In this document: positions 44,000 through 52,208 of the stretch, one piece after another
How positions within the stretch are numbered: position 1 is the first letter of the stretch
Layout of the letters: each line of letters opens with the position of its first letter
Assembly (NCBI GenBank): GCA_902774055.1
Contig: CACYGX010000005.1
Coordinates: 62,001-126,000 of the forward strand
DNA from: an uncultured Bacteroidales bacterium
GTDB taxonomy: Bacteria; Bacteroidota; Bacteroidia; Bacteroidales; Muribaculaceae
Length of the DNA stretch: 64,000 nt
Direction of reading: 5' to 3'
Made by a program: the position numbers and the translations under genes
The notes under the pieces: model-generated
The model's database searches: none
The model's input: the letters and a program-made list of their open reading frames with translations, nothing else
Told to the model about the DNA's origin: nothing

Positions 44000-45832
44000 T
44001 CACCTGGGAGATGGCATGGCGGTCTTCTCGGGATTCAACTCACCGATGGGCAAGCCACTGGTAACCGAAGAACTGCGGCGCATGATGTCCTCCATGCTGT
44101 CGATGACGTTGACAATGAAGTCGCCCAACTTCTCGGCCTCGCACACGATATCCATGTAGAAGATGCCCGCCTTGTAGGGGTACTTCTTCTGGTTGACGTT
44201 CTCGATGTTCTCGGTGCGGCACTGGTTGCGGAAGTTGTTGATCTCGCGCTCCTTGTTGTAGCTGCGCATGAGGTCCTCGGCCGTGACATTGTCGATGTCG
44301 GTGAGCACCATGAGCATGTTGGTCATCGCCTCGCTCACGAGACGCAGCATCTCGTCGATGTTGGCATAGTTATACTCGTTGAAGTGGGCGTCGGCTTCCT
44401 CCTTGCGGACAAGCGCTTTGGCGATGTTATTACAGCTGTCACCGATGCTCTCCAGCTCGCTGATGATGCTCAGCAAGCTGGCAACACGCGACTTGGCCTG
44501 GCTGCTCAAGCGTCCGTCAAGCACCTTGTTCAGGTAACTGCCGATTTCAAATTCCATGCGGTCGGTGATGTCCTCATACTTCTGGATACGGGACAGGATC
44601 TTGTTGAACTCGGGGGTACCCGTCTTGGTGTGTACCAGTTCCTTGACCATGCCCAGCATGCGTTCAACACGACCAGCAAACACGACAATTTCCCTCTGGG
44701 CCTGGTCGATATTCAACTCGCTGGCGCTCATGAGACCACCCTGGATATACTTCAACTGGAACTCCTCGTCCTCCTTCTTCCTGCTCTTGACGAGAGCGTT
44801 GAGCAACTTGACATAGAGTTTGGTGAACCATATCATAATCAACAGGTTGCACAACTTGAAGATGGTGTGGAACATCGTCATGCCGATGGACATGGCCACC
44901 TGTTCCTGCATCAGCGCACTGCCCTCGACGCTGGCACCGGCTTTTACACTATTATACAGTGCCAAGGGGTCACCCAGGTTGAACAGGTCCCTGACTACCC
45001 ACGTCACCATCGACACAAAGGGCTGGAACACGGCCAGCACCCACACGGCACCAAACAGATTGAACAAAGCGTGACCCAGCGCTGCCTTCTTGGCCTCGGC
45101 ATTACCGCCCAATGACGCCAGCAATGGCGTGATGCTGGTTCCGATGCTCGCACCGAGCACCATCGCACAACCGATGTCAAACGAAATCCACCCCTTGGCA
45201 GCCATAATCAACACAATGGCAAAGGTGGCGGCACTGGACTGAATCATCATCGTGATTACCCAACTTGCAAGGGTGAAAATCAGGACAGACCAGAAACCCA
45301 TTGAGGTGTACTGCTGCAGCCATGCAAAAATCTCGGGCGACTTGGACAGGTCGGGCACATTGGCGCTGATGGCATCCAAACCCATGAACAAGAAGGCGAA
45401 ACCAATGAGCAACTCACCGATATTCTTGTAGTTGTTTCGCTTGATGAAAAGCATGGGCACGGCAAAGGCCAACAGGGGCAACAGGAATGCCGACATCTTG
45501 ACCTTGAAACCGAAGATGGCGATAATCCACTCGGTGAACGTCGTTCCCAAAGCGGCACCAAAGCTCACTGCCAGCGACTGCTCCAGCGGCATCAAGCCCG
45601 CGTTAACAAAGCTGACCACCATCGACACCGATGCCGACGAACTCTGGATCAATGCTGTGATTACAATACCCGTGATGATAGCAAGAAAACGGTTCTTGGT
45701 CATCCACGCGAGGATGGAACGCAAACGGCTACCGGCGGTCTTCTGCAAACCTTCGCTCATGATCTTCATTCCATACAGGAACAGACACACAGCACCCAGC
45801 AGAGCCAAGAAATCAATGAAAGAGTAATCCAT
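44000..45832 (-). CDS. Na+/phosphate cotransporter family protein with PhoU-like domain
   Basis: 610 residues. The N-terminal half has two Na_Pi_cotrans repeats with the QSSSA signature (TALIQSSSASVSMVV and VITMMIQSSAATFAIVLI) in about eight membrane helices; the C-terminal half (about 350-600) is a helical PhoU-like domain (ILSRIQKYEDITDRMEFEIGSYLNKVL). This is the bacterial NptA/YjbB-type layout, which moves phosphate with sodium across the inner membrane, often outward in homologues. Transcribed alone. Confidence 0.93.
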   Translation of the reverse strand: MDYSFIDFLALLGAVCLFLYGMKIMSEGLQKTAGSRLRSILAWMTKNRFLAIITGIVITALIQSSSASVSMVVSFVNAGLMPLEQSLAVSFGAALGTTFTEWIIAIFGFKVKMSAFLLPLLAFAVPMLFIKRNNYKNIGELLIGFAFLFMGLDAISANVPDLSKSPEIFAWLQQYTSMGFWSVLIFTLASWVITMMIQSSAATFAIVLIMAAKGWISFDIGCAMVLGASIGTSITPLLASLGGNAEAKKAALGHALFNLFGAVWVLAVFQPFVSMVTWVVRDLFNLGDPLALYNSVKAGASVEGSALMQEQVAMSIGMTMFHTIFKLCNLLIMIWFTKLYVKLLNALVKSRKKEDEEFQLKYIQGGLMSASELNIDQAQREIVVFAGRVERMLGMVKELVHTKTGTPEFNKILSRIQKYEDITDRMEFEIGSYLNKVLDGRLSSQAKSRVASLLSIISELESIGDSCNNIAKALVRKEEADAHFNEYNYANIDEMLRLVSEAMTNMLMVLTDIDNVTAEDLMRSYNKEREINNFRNQCRTENIENVNQKKYPYKAGIFYMDIVCEAEKLGDFIVNVIDSMEDIMRRSSSVTSGLPIGELNPEKTAMPSPR

Positions 45833-45874
45833 TGGGTTAATTGTATTAGTAGAATAATGATTGTAATTTGGTCA

Positions 45875-45904
45875 CAAAATTACAAAAATAATACAATCAA
45901 TCAA
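45875..45904 (-). promoter_or_regulatory. Promoter of the Na/Pi cotransporter gene
   Basis: Minus-strand TTG (45904-45902), 19-base spacer, TAATTTTG (45882-45875). The rest of the 308-base gap up to the divergent promoter at 46032 shows no other feature. Confidence 0.6.
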
Positions 45905-46031
45905 TAACTTAAAGCTACTATTTTCAATGAAACCGTCTGATTTCGATTGCATGGAATGCAGTTTTGGCCTAATAATCGCACCATTCCATATCTGGTTTTG
46001 GCGCATTTTGTTGAAAAACAAATGCCTGTAA

Positions 46032-46064
46032 TTTGGTACTATTCACAAATAAACCGTAATTTTG
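46032..46064 (+). promoter_or_regulatory. Promoter of the beta-helix protein gene
   Basis: TTTG (46032-46035), 21-base spacer, TAATTTTG (46057-46064). It leaves a leader of about 70 bases before the ATG at 46141 and makes an upstream in-frame ATG at 46072 unlikely. Confidence 0.7.
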
Positions 46065-46140
46065 CACCCTCATGTGGAATCATCCCTATTCATGCTTGCT
46101 TATTCATCTTACTATAAACCACTTAATACATTTATTTTTT

Positions 46141-47520
46141 ATGAAGAAAATCTACGCATTCGTGCTCATGGCAGCAATGGCTGCAGGAGCAATGGCCGAT
46201 GACTTCGTGAGCGACGGCACCGGCAACGTTTACACTTTTAACTCTTTAAGCCAGATCGAGGGCACTGGTGTGACCCTGCAGGACGACGGCTCCTATCTGG
46301 TGAGCGCCAATTTCACCATCGCCGAGGGCGACGTGCTGCAGTTGGTGAACAACGATGTCATCAAGATGGCTAACGGCGTGCAAATCACCGTCAACGGTAA
46401 CGCCGACTTCGCGCCCGCCGACACCGCCGTCGTTACCCGCGACGCCGAGGGCAGCAACCCCAAGGGCTTTTGGATGCTGGGCGAGAACGGCAACGCCGAG
46501 CTCAAGAACGTGACCTTCGAGTATGTGGGCGTCGTCTTCGGTGGCGAGAACAGCAGCCTGCATGCGGACAACTGCACCTTCACCCTGCACAACGGCAAGT
46601 CGTCGAGTTCGGGTGCCCTGTCGTTTAACGCATCATGCGGCAACAACATCGTGGAGAACTGCTATTTTATCGAGAACAGCGTCAATGCCATCGGTAACGG
46701 CAGCACCAACCCCGTGGGCATCATCATCCGCAACAACGTCTTCTGGCACAACACCACGTCCAACCGCAACAAGCCCCAGATCAACATGAGCGTGGGTGGC
46801 GCCTATGACGTCATCATCGCCGACAACCAGGTGATTGGTGGCCAGTTCACCATGTCGGGCGGCATCGGCCTGAGCAACATGATGGGTATGGCTCACAGCG
46901 GCATCAACATCATCGAGAACAACTACATTGCCGACAACCGCTACGGCATCACCACCATCGGCAGCGTGGACGCCATCATCCGCAACAACACGATGATCAA
47001 CAACTGCTACGAGACCAACCCCAACAACGGCGGCAGCTGCATCAGCATCTATGACAGCAGCAGCTCGGCCAATGTCTATATCGAGGGCAACTGGATGGAA
47101 GGCGGCCTGTGGGGTATCACCGTGCCCACCGGCGCTCCCAACATCAACCTGGGTAAGGTCGAGGATCCCGAGGCCGAGGACTACAACCCCGGCAACAACA
47201 CCTTTGTCAACAACGGCAACAATGGCGTGCTCTATGACCTGTTCAACAACGGCACCGCCACCATCTGGGCACAGGGCAACACCTGGAACGTGACCGAGCA
47301 GACCGAGGAAAACATCGAGGAGGTGATCTACCATCAGGTGGACGATCCCAGCAAGGGTCTTGTCATCTTCATGCCTGCCAAGTCGCCTGTAACCGCTGTC
47401 GATGAGATCAAGGCAGCCGAGCTGACCGACGGCCTCTACTACGACCTGATGGGCGTTCCCACCCAGAATCCCACCAACGGCATCTACATCCACAACGGCA
47501 AGAAGATCCTCGTGAAGTAA
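46141..47520 (+). CDS. Secreted right-handed beta-helix protein with type IX-like C terminus
   Basis: 459 residues from MKKIYAFVLMAAMAAGAMA, a clear signal peptide. The body is a parallel beta-helix of Asn/Gly-rich rungs: NIVENCYFIENSVNAIG, IIIRNNVFWHN, VIIADNQVIGGQF, NIIENNYIADNRYGITTIG and AIIRNNTMINN, as in pectate-lyase-like and NosD-like folds. The tail DLMGVPTQNPTNGIYIHNGKKILVK matches the type IX secretion tail of Bacteroidota. Perhaps a surface glycan-binding or lyase protein; no catalytic residues were identified. Directly after the stop comes the first copy of the 170-bp repeat. Confidence 0.85.
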   Translation: MKKIYAFVLMAAMAAGAMADDFVSDGTGNVYTFNSLSQIEGTGVTLQDDGSYLVSANFTIAEGDVLQLVNNDVIKMANGVQITVNGNADFAPADTAVVTRDAEGSNPKGFWMLGENGNAELKNVTFEYVGVVFGGENSSLHADNCTFTLHNGKSSSSGALSFNASCGNNIVENCYFIENSVNAIGNGSTNPVGIIIRNNVFWHNTTSNRNKPQINMSVGGAYDVIIADNQVIGGQFTMSGGIGLSNMMGMAHSGINIIENNYIADNRYGITTIGSVDAIIRNNTMINNCYETNPNNGGSCISIYDSSSSANVYIEGNWMEGGLWGITVPTGAPNINLGKVEDPEAEDYNPGNNTFVNNGNNGVLYDLFNNGTATIWAQGNTWNVTEQTEENIEEVIYHQVDDPSKGLVIFMPAKSPVTAVDEIKAAELTDGLYYDLMGVPTQNPTNGIYIHNGKKILVK

Positions 47521-47521
47521 G

Positions 47522-47694
47522 CCTCCACGACTATCCCTGATAAGGGAACAACAAGAAATACAATAAATACAAGGCCCATCCACGGCCTGTAGCCAGTATT
47601 TAACGACAACTGGGACCACTTGAACAACTTTTATTGGGTTGCTCGAGGGTTCCAGTTGATTTTTATAGGATTTCTATAATAGAATTTCTATAAA
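47522..47694 (+). repeat. Structured intergenic repeat, copy 1
   Basis: Begins CCTCCACGAC two bases after the beta-helix stop. Contains the mini-hairpin TCCCT-GATA-AGGGA, AGGCC-N7-GGCCT, a long hairpin from CAACTGGGA (47607) to TTCCAGTTG (with a nested CTTGAACAAC/GTTGCTCGAG arm), then TATAG-N5-CTATA and ATAGAA-T-TTCTAT. The same order appears at 50329 and 51717. Confidence 0.85.
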
Positions 47695-47750
47695 ACTGAA
47701 GAAATGTGACTATTTCTGTCAATTTAGTTTCTTGACTTGCTGAAAAACAC

Positions 47751-47758
47751 TATCTTTG
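47751..47758 (+). promoter_or_regulatory. -7 element of the methyltransferase operon
   Basis: TATCTTTG; transcription would start near 47764, exactly at the first base-paired position of the structured leader. Confidence 0.6.
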
Positions 47759-47763
47759 CCCAT

Positions 47764-48036
47764 GGAAATGGTACGCCCGCGTGCCCTTTCCAAGACATTG
47801 TGGAAAAATTTAGCGTTGGCTATTATTCAAACGTTCAGAAACTTGCAGGTGAAAGAACAAACCAAAAGAATAGTGGTGACGCTCACTTCGTGTGGGCGTT
47901 TCCTGTCTTTTGGTTTAGGTTTCCTGCAAGTACCTTGAACGTTGGACGGGGATTCGTCCACCTTCTATGTCCCAAGGTACTTGCAGGAACGCTTTGTATA
48001 TTGGCCCAGCGCATTAATTGACATCAAATTAATGCA
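47764..48036 (+). ncRNA. Structured 5' leader RNA of the methyltransferase gene
   Basis: Helices seen by eye: P1 GGAAA-GGTACG/CGTGCC-TTTCC (47764-47791); P2 ACTTGCAGG (47841-47849) with CCTGCAAGT (47923-47931); P3 AAACCAAAAGA (47859-47869) with TCTTTTGGTTT (47906-47916); P4 ACGCTCAC/GTGGGCGT (47879-47899) with a UUCG-like loop; P5, a perfect 17-bp stem 47921-47937 with 47973-47989, enclosing TGGACG/CGTCCA; and P6 GCATTAATT/AATTAATGC (48011-48035), ending three bases before the ATG. P2 and P5 use the same bases 47923-47931, so they exclude each other. ATG at 47762 opens a 58-codon frame that ends at 47938, inside P5. A regulatory leader is inferred; no known class was recognised. Confidence 0.7.
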
Positions 48037-48038
48037 TC

Positions 48039-49151
48039 ATGGCAAACGAGAATTTATCTAAAGCCAAGGAGGCCAAGAATGATGAGTTCTATACTCAATA
48101 CCATGACATTGAGAAAGAAATCTCGGCCTATCTTGAGTATAATCCAGACGTGTTCCGTGGCAAGACGGTGCTATTGCCGTGTGACGATCCCGAGTGGAGC
48201 AACTTCACCAAGTATTTTGCCCAAAACTTTGAGAACTTCGGACTCAAGCGGCTTATTTCTACGAGTTATGCCCCAGAGAGCAAGAAGTACAAATTTGGCT
48301 ACCAGCCATCGCTATTTGAGACCGAATCACCGCATTTCGATGCCGACAAGAGCAAGACTCACGGCAAAATCTTTATCCTAGACCACGACGTGACGGGTGA
48401 CGGGCGCATCAATGTCGAAGACCTGCAATGGCAATACCTAGAGGGCGATGGCGACTTCCGTAGCGAGGAAATCTGCAAATTGCGCGACCAAGCCGACTTT
48501 ATCATCACCAACCCACCCTTCTCCTTGTTCCGTGAATTCCTCGCCTGGATCATCGAAGCGGAAAAGCAATTTCTTGTCATCGGCAATATGAACGCAGTAA
48601 CCTATAAAGAGGTTTTTCCACTAATAAAGGAAAACAAAATCTGGATTGGAGTCACGAATTTTAATACTGGTATGTATTTTATTGTTCCCGATGGTTTTGT
48701 TTATGCCTCAACATATAAGTTTGATAGAGAACAAAATGGCATAAAAGTCAATCGAGTTCCAGGTGTATGCTGGTTTACCAATATCGAACATGGTCGTCGC
48801 CATCAGCCTCTTTCTTTAATGACCATGGCTGATAATCTGAAGTTCAGCCGACACAAGGAAATACGTGGGCGAAATAATTACGAAAACTATATTAACTATG
48901 ATGCTATCGAAGTCCCATTTACTGATGCAATACCAAATGACTATGAAGGGATAATGGGTGTTCCAGTTTCTTTTCTTGATAAGTATTGTCCAGAGCAGTT
49001 TGAGATAATTGGCATTGGATTGCAATTGGCTAATATGGATATTATTAGAGAGAAATTGGGCAAACTCAATGGAGGACCAAGAATGTATGTTGAAAGAGAC
49101 GGAGAACTGATTCGCCTGTATGAGAGAATCTTAATCCGCAAAAAACAGTAA
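48039..49151 (+). CDS. EcoRI-family adenine-specific DNA methyltransferase
   Basis: 370 residues. The N terminus ANENLSKAKEAKNDEFYTQYHDIEKEI and the following PCDDPEWSNFTKYFAQNFENFGLK are typical of the EcoRI-methylase family, and the catalytic motif IV is NPPF in FIITNPPFSLFREFL (about 158-161). It should transfer a methyl group from SAM to N6 of adenine in a short palindrome; the target cannot be read. The first half (to about 48590) has GC near that of the core genome, the second half is clearly AT-rich, so the gene looks mosaic. It has a long structured leader and is followed after four bases by a DUF262-HNH gene, its probable partner. Confidence 0.88.
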   Translation: MANENLSKAKEAKNDEFYTQYHDIEKEISAYLEYNPDVFRGKTVLLPCDDPEWSNFTKYFAQNFENFGLKRLISTSYAPESKKYKFGYQPSLFETESPHFDADKSKTHGKIFILDHDVTGDGRINVEDLQWQYLEGDGDFRSEEICKLRDQADFIITNPPFSLFREFLAWIIEAEKQFLVIGNMNAVTYKEVFPLIKENKIWIGVTNFNTGMYFIVPDGFVYASTYKFDREQNGIKVNRVPGVCWFTNIEHGRRHQPLSLMTMADNLKFSRHKEIRGRNNYENYINYDAIEVPFTDAIPNDYEGIMGVPVSFLDKYCPEQFEIIGIGLQLANMDIIREKLGKLNGGPRMYVERDGELIRLYERILIRKKQ

Positions 49152-49155
49152 AACG

Positions 49156-50316
49156 ATGAAGACTACATTAAAGACTGATATAACGATTCGCGACATCTGC
49201 GAGGGATTTGTTTATAACGAGCTGGAAGGCAAGGGATTGTTTGGCTTGAACGGCAAATTGACTATCCAGCCTGAGTACCAGCGCAATTACATCTATGCCG
49301 ATGGCAAGAAAGACGTTGCGGTTATCGACTCGGTGCTAAAAGGCTATCCACTGGGATTGATTTACTTCAATCAAGTGGGCGACCGATATGAGGTGCTCGA
49401 TGGACAGCAGCGCATCACCAGCCTAGGGCGTTTCTTGACCCACAAACTCGCCATCAAAGACAAGAACGGAATGCAGCAATATATCGATGGTTTGAACGAG
49501 GAAGACCGTAACAAAGTGCTGAATACCAAGTTGCTCATTTACATCTGTGAGGGTACTGAGAGCGAAATTAAAGACTGGTTCCAGACCGTGAACATCCCTG
49601 GAGTGAATCTGAATAATCAAGAAAAACTCAATGCGATATACTCGGGTCCATTTGTGTCGAAGCTAAAGGAGGAATTCAGTAACAGCGAGAATGCCAATAT
49701 CCAAAAGTGGAAATGTTATGTCAAGGGTTCGGCCAATCGGCAGGACTTCCTGGAACGGGCCTTGCAATGGGTGAGCCAGGGCAACGTTGAGTCTTACATG
49801 AGCCTTCATCGCCAGGACACTGACATCATGCCCGTGAGGACCTATTTCAATGCGGTCATCGATTGGGTTTCAGCCGTGTTTAGCGATGTACTGCCCGAAA
49901 TGAGAGGTCTGGAATGGGGACGATTATATGAGGAGTACCACAACAAGCCCTACAATGTGACAGAGGTGTCTAAACGGGTCCACGAACTCTATGCCGATCC
50001 TTACGTCACCAATCACAAGGGCATCTTTGAGTATATCCTGGGCAATGAACAAGATAAAAGCCTGCTGAACATCCGAGTCTTTGACCGTGCGACGATAAAT
50101 CAAGTCTATACCAAGCAGACCCAGGCCGCCAAGGAGAAAGGAGTGAGCAACTGCCCCGACTGCGCCTTGCAGCAGGGAAGCAATAGCACCCGCATCTATA
50201 AACAGAGCGAGATGGAAGCTGATCACGTCACCGCATGGAGTAAGGGCGGAGCCACCGACGCGAGCAATTGCCAAATGCTGTGTCGCCACCACAACCGCTC
50301 CAAGGGCAACAAATAA
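49156..50316 (+). CDS. DUF262-HNH protein, probable restriction partner of the methyltransferase
   Basis: 386 residues. The N-terminal DUF262 (ParB-like/GmrS) domain shows IQPEYQRNYIY and the nucleotide-hydrolysis motif DGQQRITSL (Asp82 on). The C terminus is an HNH nuclease: CPDC, then MEADHVTAWSKGGATDASNCQMLCRHHNRSKGNK (given here only as the segment at 352-386) with the His-Asn-His triad. Related DUF262 proteins are NTP-driven nucleases in phage-defence and modification-dependent restriction systems. It starts four bases after the methyltransferase stop, so the pair forms an operon. Restriction of unmethylated foreign DNA is inferred. Confidence 0.85.
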   Translation: MKTTLKTDITIRDICEGFVYNELEGKGLFGLNGKLTIQPEYQRNYIYADGKKDVAVIDSVLKGYPLGLIYFNQVGDRYEVLDGQQRITSLGRFLTHKLAIKDKNGMQQYIDGLNEEDRNKVLNTKLLIYICEGTESEIKDWFQTVNIPGVNLNNQEKLNAIYSGPFVSKLKEEFSNSENANIQKWKCYVKGSANRQDFLERALQWVSQGNVESYMSLHRQDTDIMPVRTYFNAVIDWVSAVFSDVLPEMRGLEWGRLYEEYHNKPYNVTEVSKRVHELYADPYVTNHKGIFEYILGNEQDKSLLNIRVFDRATINQVYTKQTQAAKEKGVSNCPDCALQQGSNSTRIYKQSEMEADHVTAWSKGGATDASNCQMLCRHHNRSKGNK

Positions 50317-50328
50317 CCCCACTACACC

Positions 50329-50492
50329 CCTCCACGACTGTCCCTGATTAGGGAACAACAAGAAATACAAGGCCCATCCGGCCTGTAGCTGGTATTTAAC
50401 GACAACTGGGACCACTTGAACAACTTTTTAAAGGGTTGCTCGAGGGCCCCAGTTGATTTTTATAGGATTTCTATAATAGAATTTCTATAAAA
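50329..50492 (+). repeat. Structured intergenic repeat, copy 2
   Basis: Starts CCTCCACGAC 12 bases after the HNH gene stop. Same order of hairpins as copy 1: TCCCT-GATT-AGGGA, AGGCC-N5-GGCCT, CAACTGGG ... CCCAGTTG (50404 to 50454) with the nested arm, then TATAG-N5-CTATA and ATAGAA-T-TTCTAT. It lacks the CAATAAATA stretch of copy 1. Confidence 0.85.
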
Positions 50493-50505
50493 ACAAAAAA
50501 ATGAT

Positions 50506-50513
50506 TATCTTTG
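50506..50513 (+). promoter_or_regulatory. -7 element of the AAA ATPase gene
   Basis: TATCTTTG directly after repeat copy 2, 34 bases before the ATG at 50547. Confidence 0.6.
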
Positions 50514-50546
50514 CCTCGTCATTGAATCCTTATTAAGCGATAGATT

Positions 50547-51713
50547 ATGAAAAAGATTGTCAATCCGTTTATCGTATCGGGCAAGATAGAGCCTAAATAC
50601 TTCTGCGACCGTGCCAGCGAGAGCGCAAATCTTATTAAGTCGCTCACCAACGGCAATAACCTGGTGTTGATATCTCCCCGCCGCATGGGCAAGACTGGGC
50701 TAATACATTATTGCTACGACAAGGAACCTTTCTGTGACTATTATCACACGATCTTCATCGACATCTTGCATACAACTAGCCTACGCGAGTTTACTTTCCT
50801 GTTTGGCAAGAGCATTTTTGAAGCTATTATGCCACTGGGACAGAAAATGCTCACTTCGTTTGTGCAAACTCTTAAATCACTCAGTGGTAAGTTCAGTATA
50901 GATTTGGTTACCAATATGCCCACGTTCAATCTGGAATTGGGTGACATCACCCGACCGGCATTGACCCTTGAAGAGATTTTTTCCTATTTGGAACATGCCG
51001 ACAAGCCTTGCATTGTCGCTTTTGACGAATTTCAACAGATTGCTCATTATCCTGAAAAAAATATTGAGGCACTTCTCAGGACCCACGTCCAACAAGCCAC
51101 CAATACACATTTCATCTTTGCCGGCAGCGAATATCACATTATGCAGGAGATGTTTATGTCATCGGCAAAACCTTTCTACAATAGCGCCGACACGCTGGAA
51201 CTTAAGGCCATTGACATTCAAGTCTATACACAGTTTGTCATTGAACACATGAAAAGCGGCAATCGCATCATCAGCCCTGATCTTGTTCAAGCTGTTTATC
51301 GGCTCTATCGTGGCAATACCTACGCCATGCAGAAAACCTTTAACGATCTTTATTCCATCACTGATGAGGGTACCGTTGTAACCATTGACATGATTATTAC
51401 GGCGATTAATAACGTCATCGACTCCAAGGAGCCTATGTTTAGAGAGCAACTGTCCAATATCCCTGACAAACACAAACCTCTGCTCTATGCCATCGCCCAG
51501 GAAGGGGAGGCCGAGCGCATGACTTCGGCCAAATTTGTCAAGGACCACAAGTTAGCCTCGGCTAGTGCCGTCCAGTATGCCACGACTCAACTCCTCAATA
51601 AGGGAGTTATCACAAAACTTGCAGGAAAGTACTCCCTGAATGACCCATTCTTTGCGCTATGGATCAATAGATTATACGGTATTAAAACTCTTCAACAACT
51701 ACTAACAGATTAA
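50547..51713 (+). CDS. AAA ATPase of the archaeal-ATPase/NACHT-like type
   Basis: 388 residues. NPFIVSGKIEPKYFCDRASE opens the protein in the manner of archaeal-type ATPases; Walker A is ISPRRMGKTGLIHY (about 47-60), Walker B is CIVAFDEFQQI, and the sensor region is FIFAGSEYHIMQEMF. The C terminus is a winged helix (SAKFVKDHKLASASAVQYATTQLLNKGVI) followed by NDPFFALWINRL. Such ATPases are frequent in accessory regions of gut Bacteroidales and have no settled role; some relatives belong to defence islands. It sits alone between repeat copies 2 and 3. Confidence 0.85.
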   Translation: MKKIVNPFIVSGKIEPKYFCDRASESANLIKSLTNGNNLVLISPRRMGKTGLIHYCYDKEPFCDYYHTIFIDILHTTSLREFTFLFGKSIFEAIMPLGQKMLTSFVQTLKSLSGKFSIDLVTNMPTFNLELGDITRPALTLEEIFSYLEHADKPCIVAFDEFQQIAHYPEKNIEALLRTHVQQATNTHFIFAGSEYHIMQEMFMSSAKPFYNSADTLELKAIDIQVYTQFVIEHMKSGNRIISPDLVQAVYRLYRGNTYAMQKTFNDLYSITDEGTVVTIDMIITAINNVIDSKEPMFREQLSNIPDKHKPLLYAIAQEGEAERMTSAKFVKDHKLASASAVQYATTQLLNKGVITKLAGKYSLNDPFFALWINRLYGIKTLQQLLTD

Positions 51714-51716
51714 AAC

Positions 51717-51879
51717 CCTCCACGACTGTCCCTTGATAAGGGAACAACAAGAAATACAACAAATACAAGGCCCATCCGGCCTGTAGCCAGTATTTAAAGA
51801 CAACTGGGACCACTTGAACAACTTTTTAAAGGGTTGTTCGAGCGTCCCAGTTGATTTTTTATAGGATTTCTATAAAAAC
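51717..51879 (+). repeat. Structured intergenic repeat, copy 3
   Basis: Starts CCTCCACGAC three bases after the ATPase stop. The pairing is the best of the three copies: TCCCTT-GAT-AAGGGA, AGGCC-N5-GGCCT, CAACTGGGA/TCCCAGTTG and CTTGAACAAC/GTTGTTCGAG. It keeps TATAG-N5-CTATA but lacks the second ATAGAA element. Confidence 0.85.
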
Positions 51880-51895
51880 AGGTCACAGGGTGTTT

Positions 51896-51942
51896 CAAAG
51901 TAGTCGGAATCTCGAAAAAAAAGTGAGATTCCGACTACTTTG
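51896..51942 (+). terminator. 18-bp perfect hairpin after the accessory cassettes
   Basis: CAAAGTAGTCGGAATCTC (51896-51913) pairs perfectly with 51925-51942 around an A-rich loop. It closes the cassette region. Confidence 0.75.
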
Positions 51943-52208
51943 GATGTTTTAAACAGCGATCTTGGCACTATCCCATGGCGTCACTTCATGGCACTATGTT
52001 ATTGTGATTGGACCGCCCATGAAAAGGCTAATGGGAGTTGCTGATGTGTTGAATCGGTCTTTATTTTGAAGACAAGATGGACCAGGCAATTTTTTATCAA
52101 AAAATTGTAATTCTTGTCTTTCTTGTCTTTAAATCAGTGTTTGAGGAAATTTTTTCGTACCTTTGCACCCCAAATAGGAAACAACCGATAAAATAACGAT
52201 ACAGATTT
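51943..52208. other. Intergenic region before metG
   Basis: Holds an AT-rich hairpin (CAATTTTTT/AAAAAATTG flanked by GACAAG/CTTGTC, 52071-52118) and the metG -7 element TACCTTTG at 52158-52165. No ORF of substance was seen. Confidence 0.5.
52158..52165 (+). promoter_or_regulatory. -7 element of metG
   Basis: TACCTTTG, 44 bases before the ATG at 52209. Confidence 0.55.

Noticed and set aside
47737-48021. 94-codon frame in the methyltransferase leader
   Set aside because: It has no domain, overlaps the 58-codon frame, and its sequence is fully explained by base-paired stems.
47764-48038. Retron ncRNA or omega-RNA of an IscB-type element
   Set aside because: No reverse transcriptase or RuvC/IscB protein nearby; the HNH gene is of the DUF262 type.
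47522-51879. Integron with attC sites
   Set aside because: No integrase, the repeats lack the attC R-box layout, and each cassette has its own promoter. Kept only as a possible recombination element.
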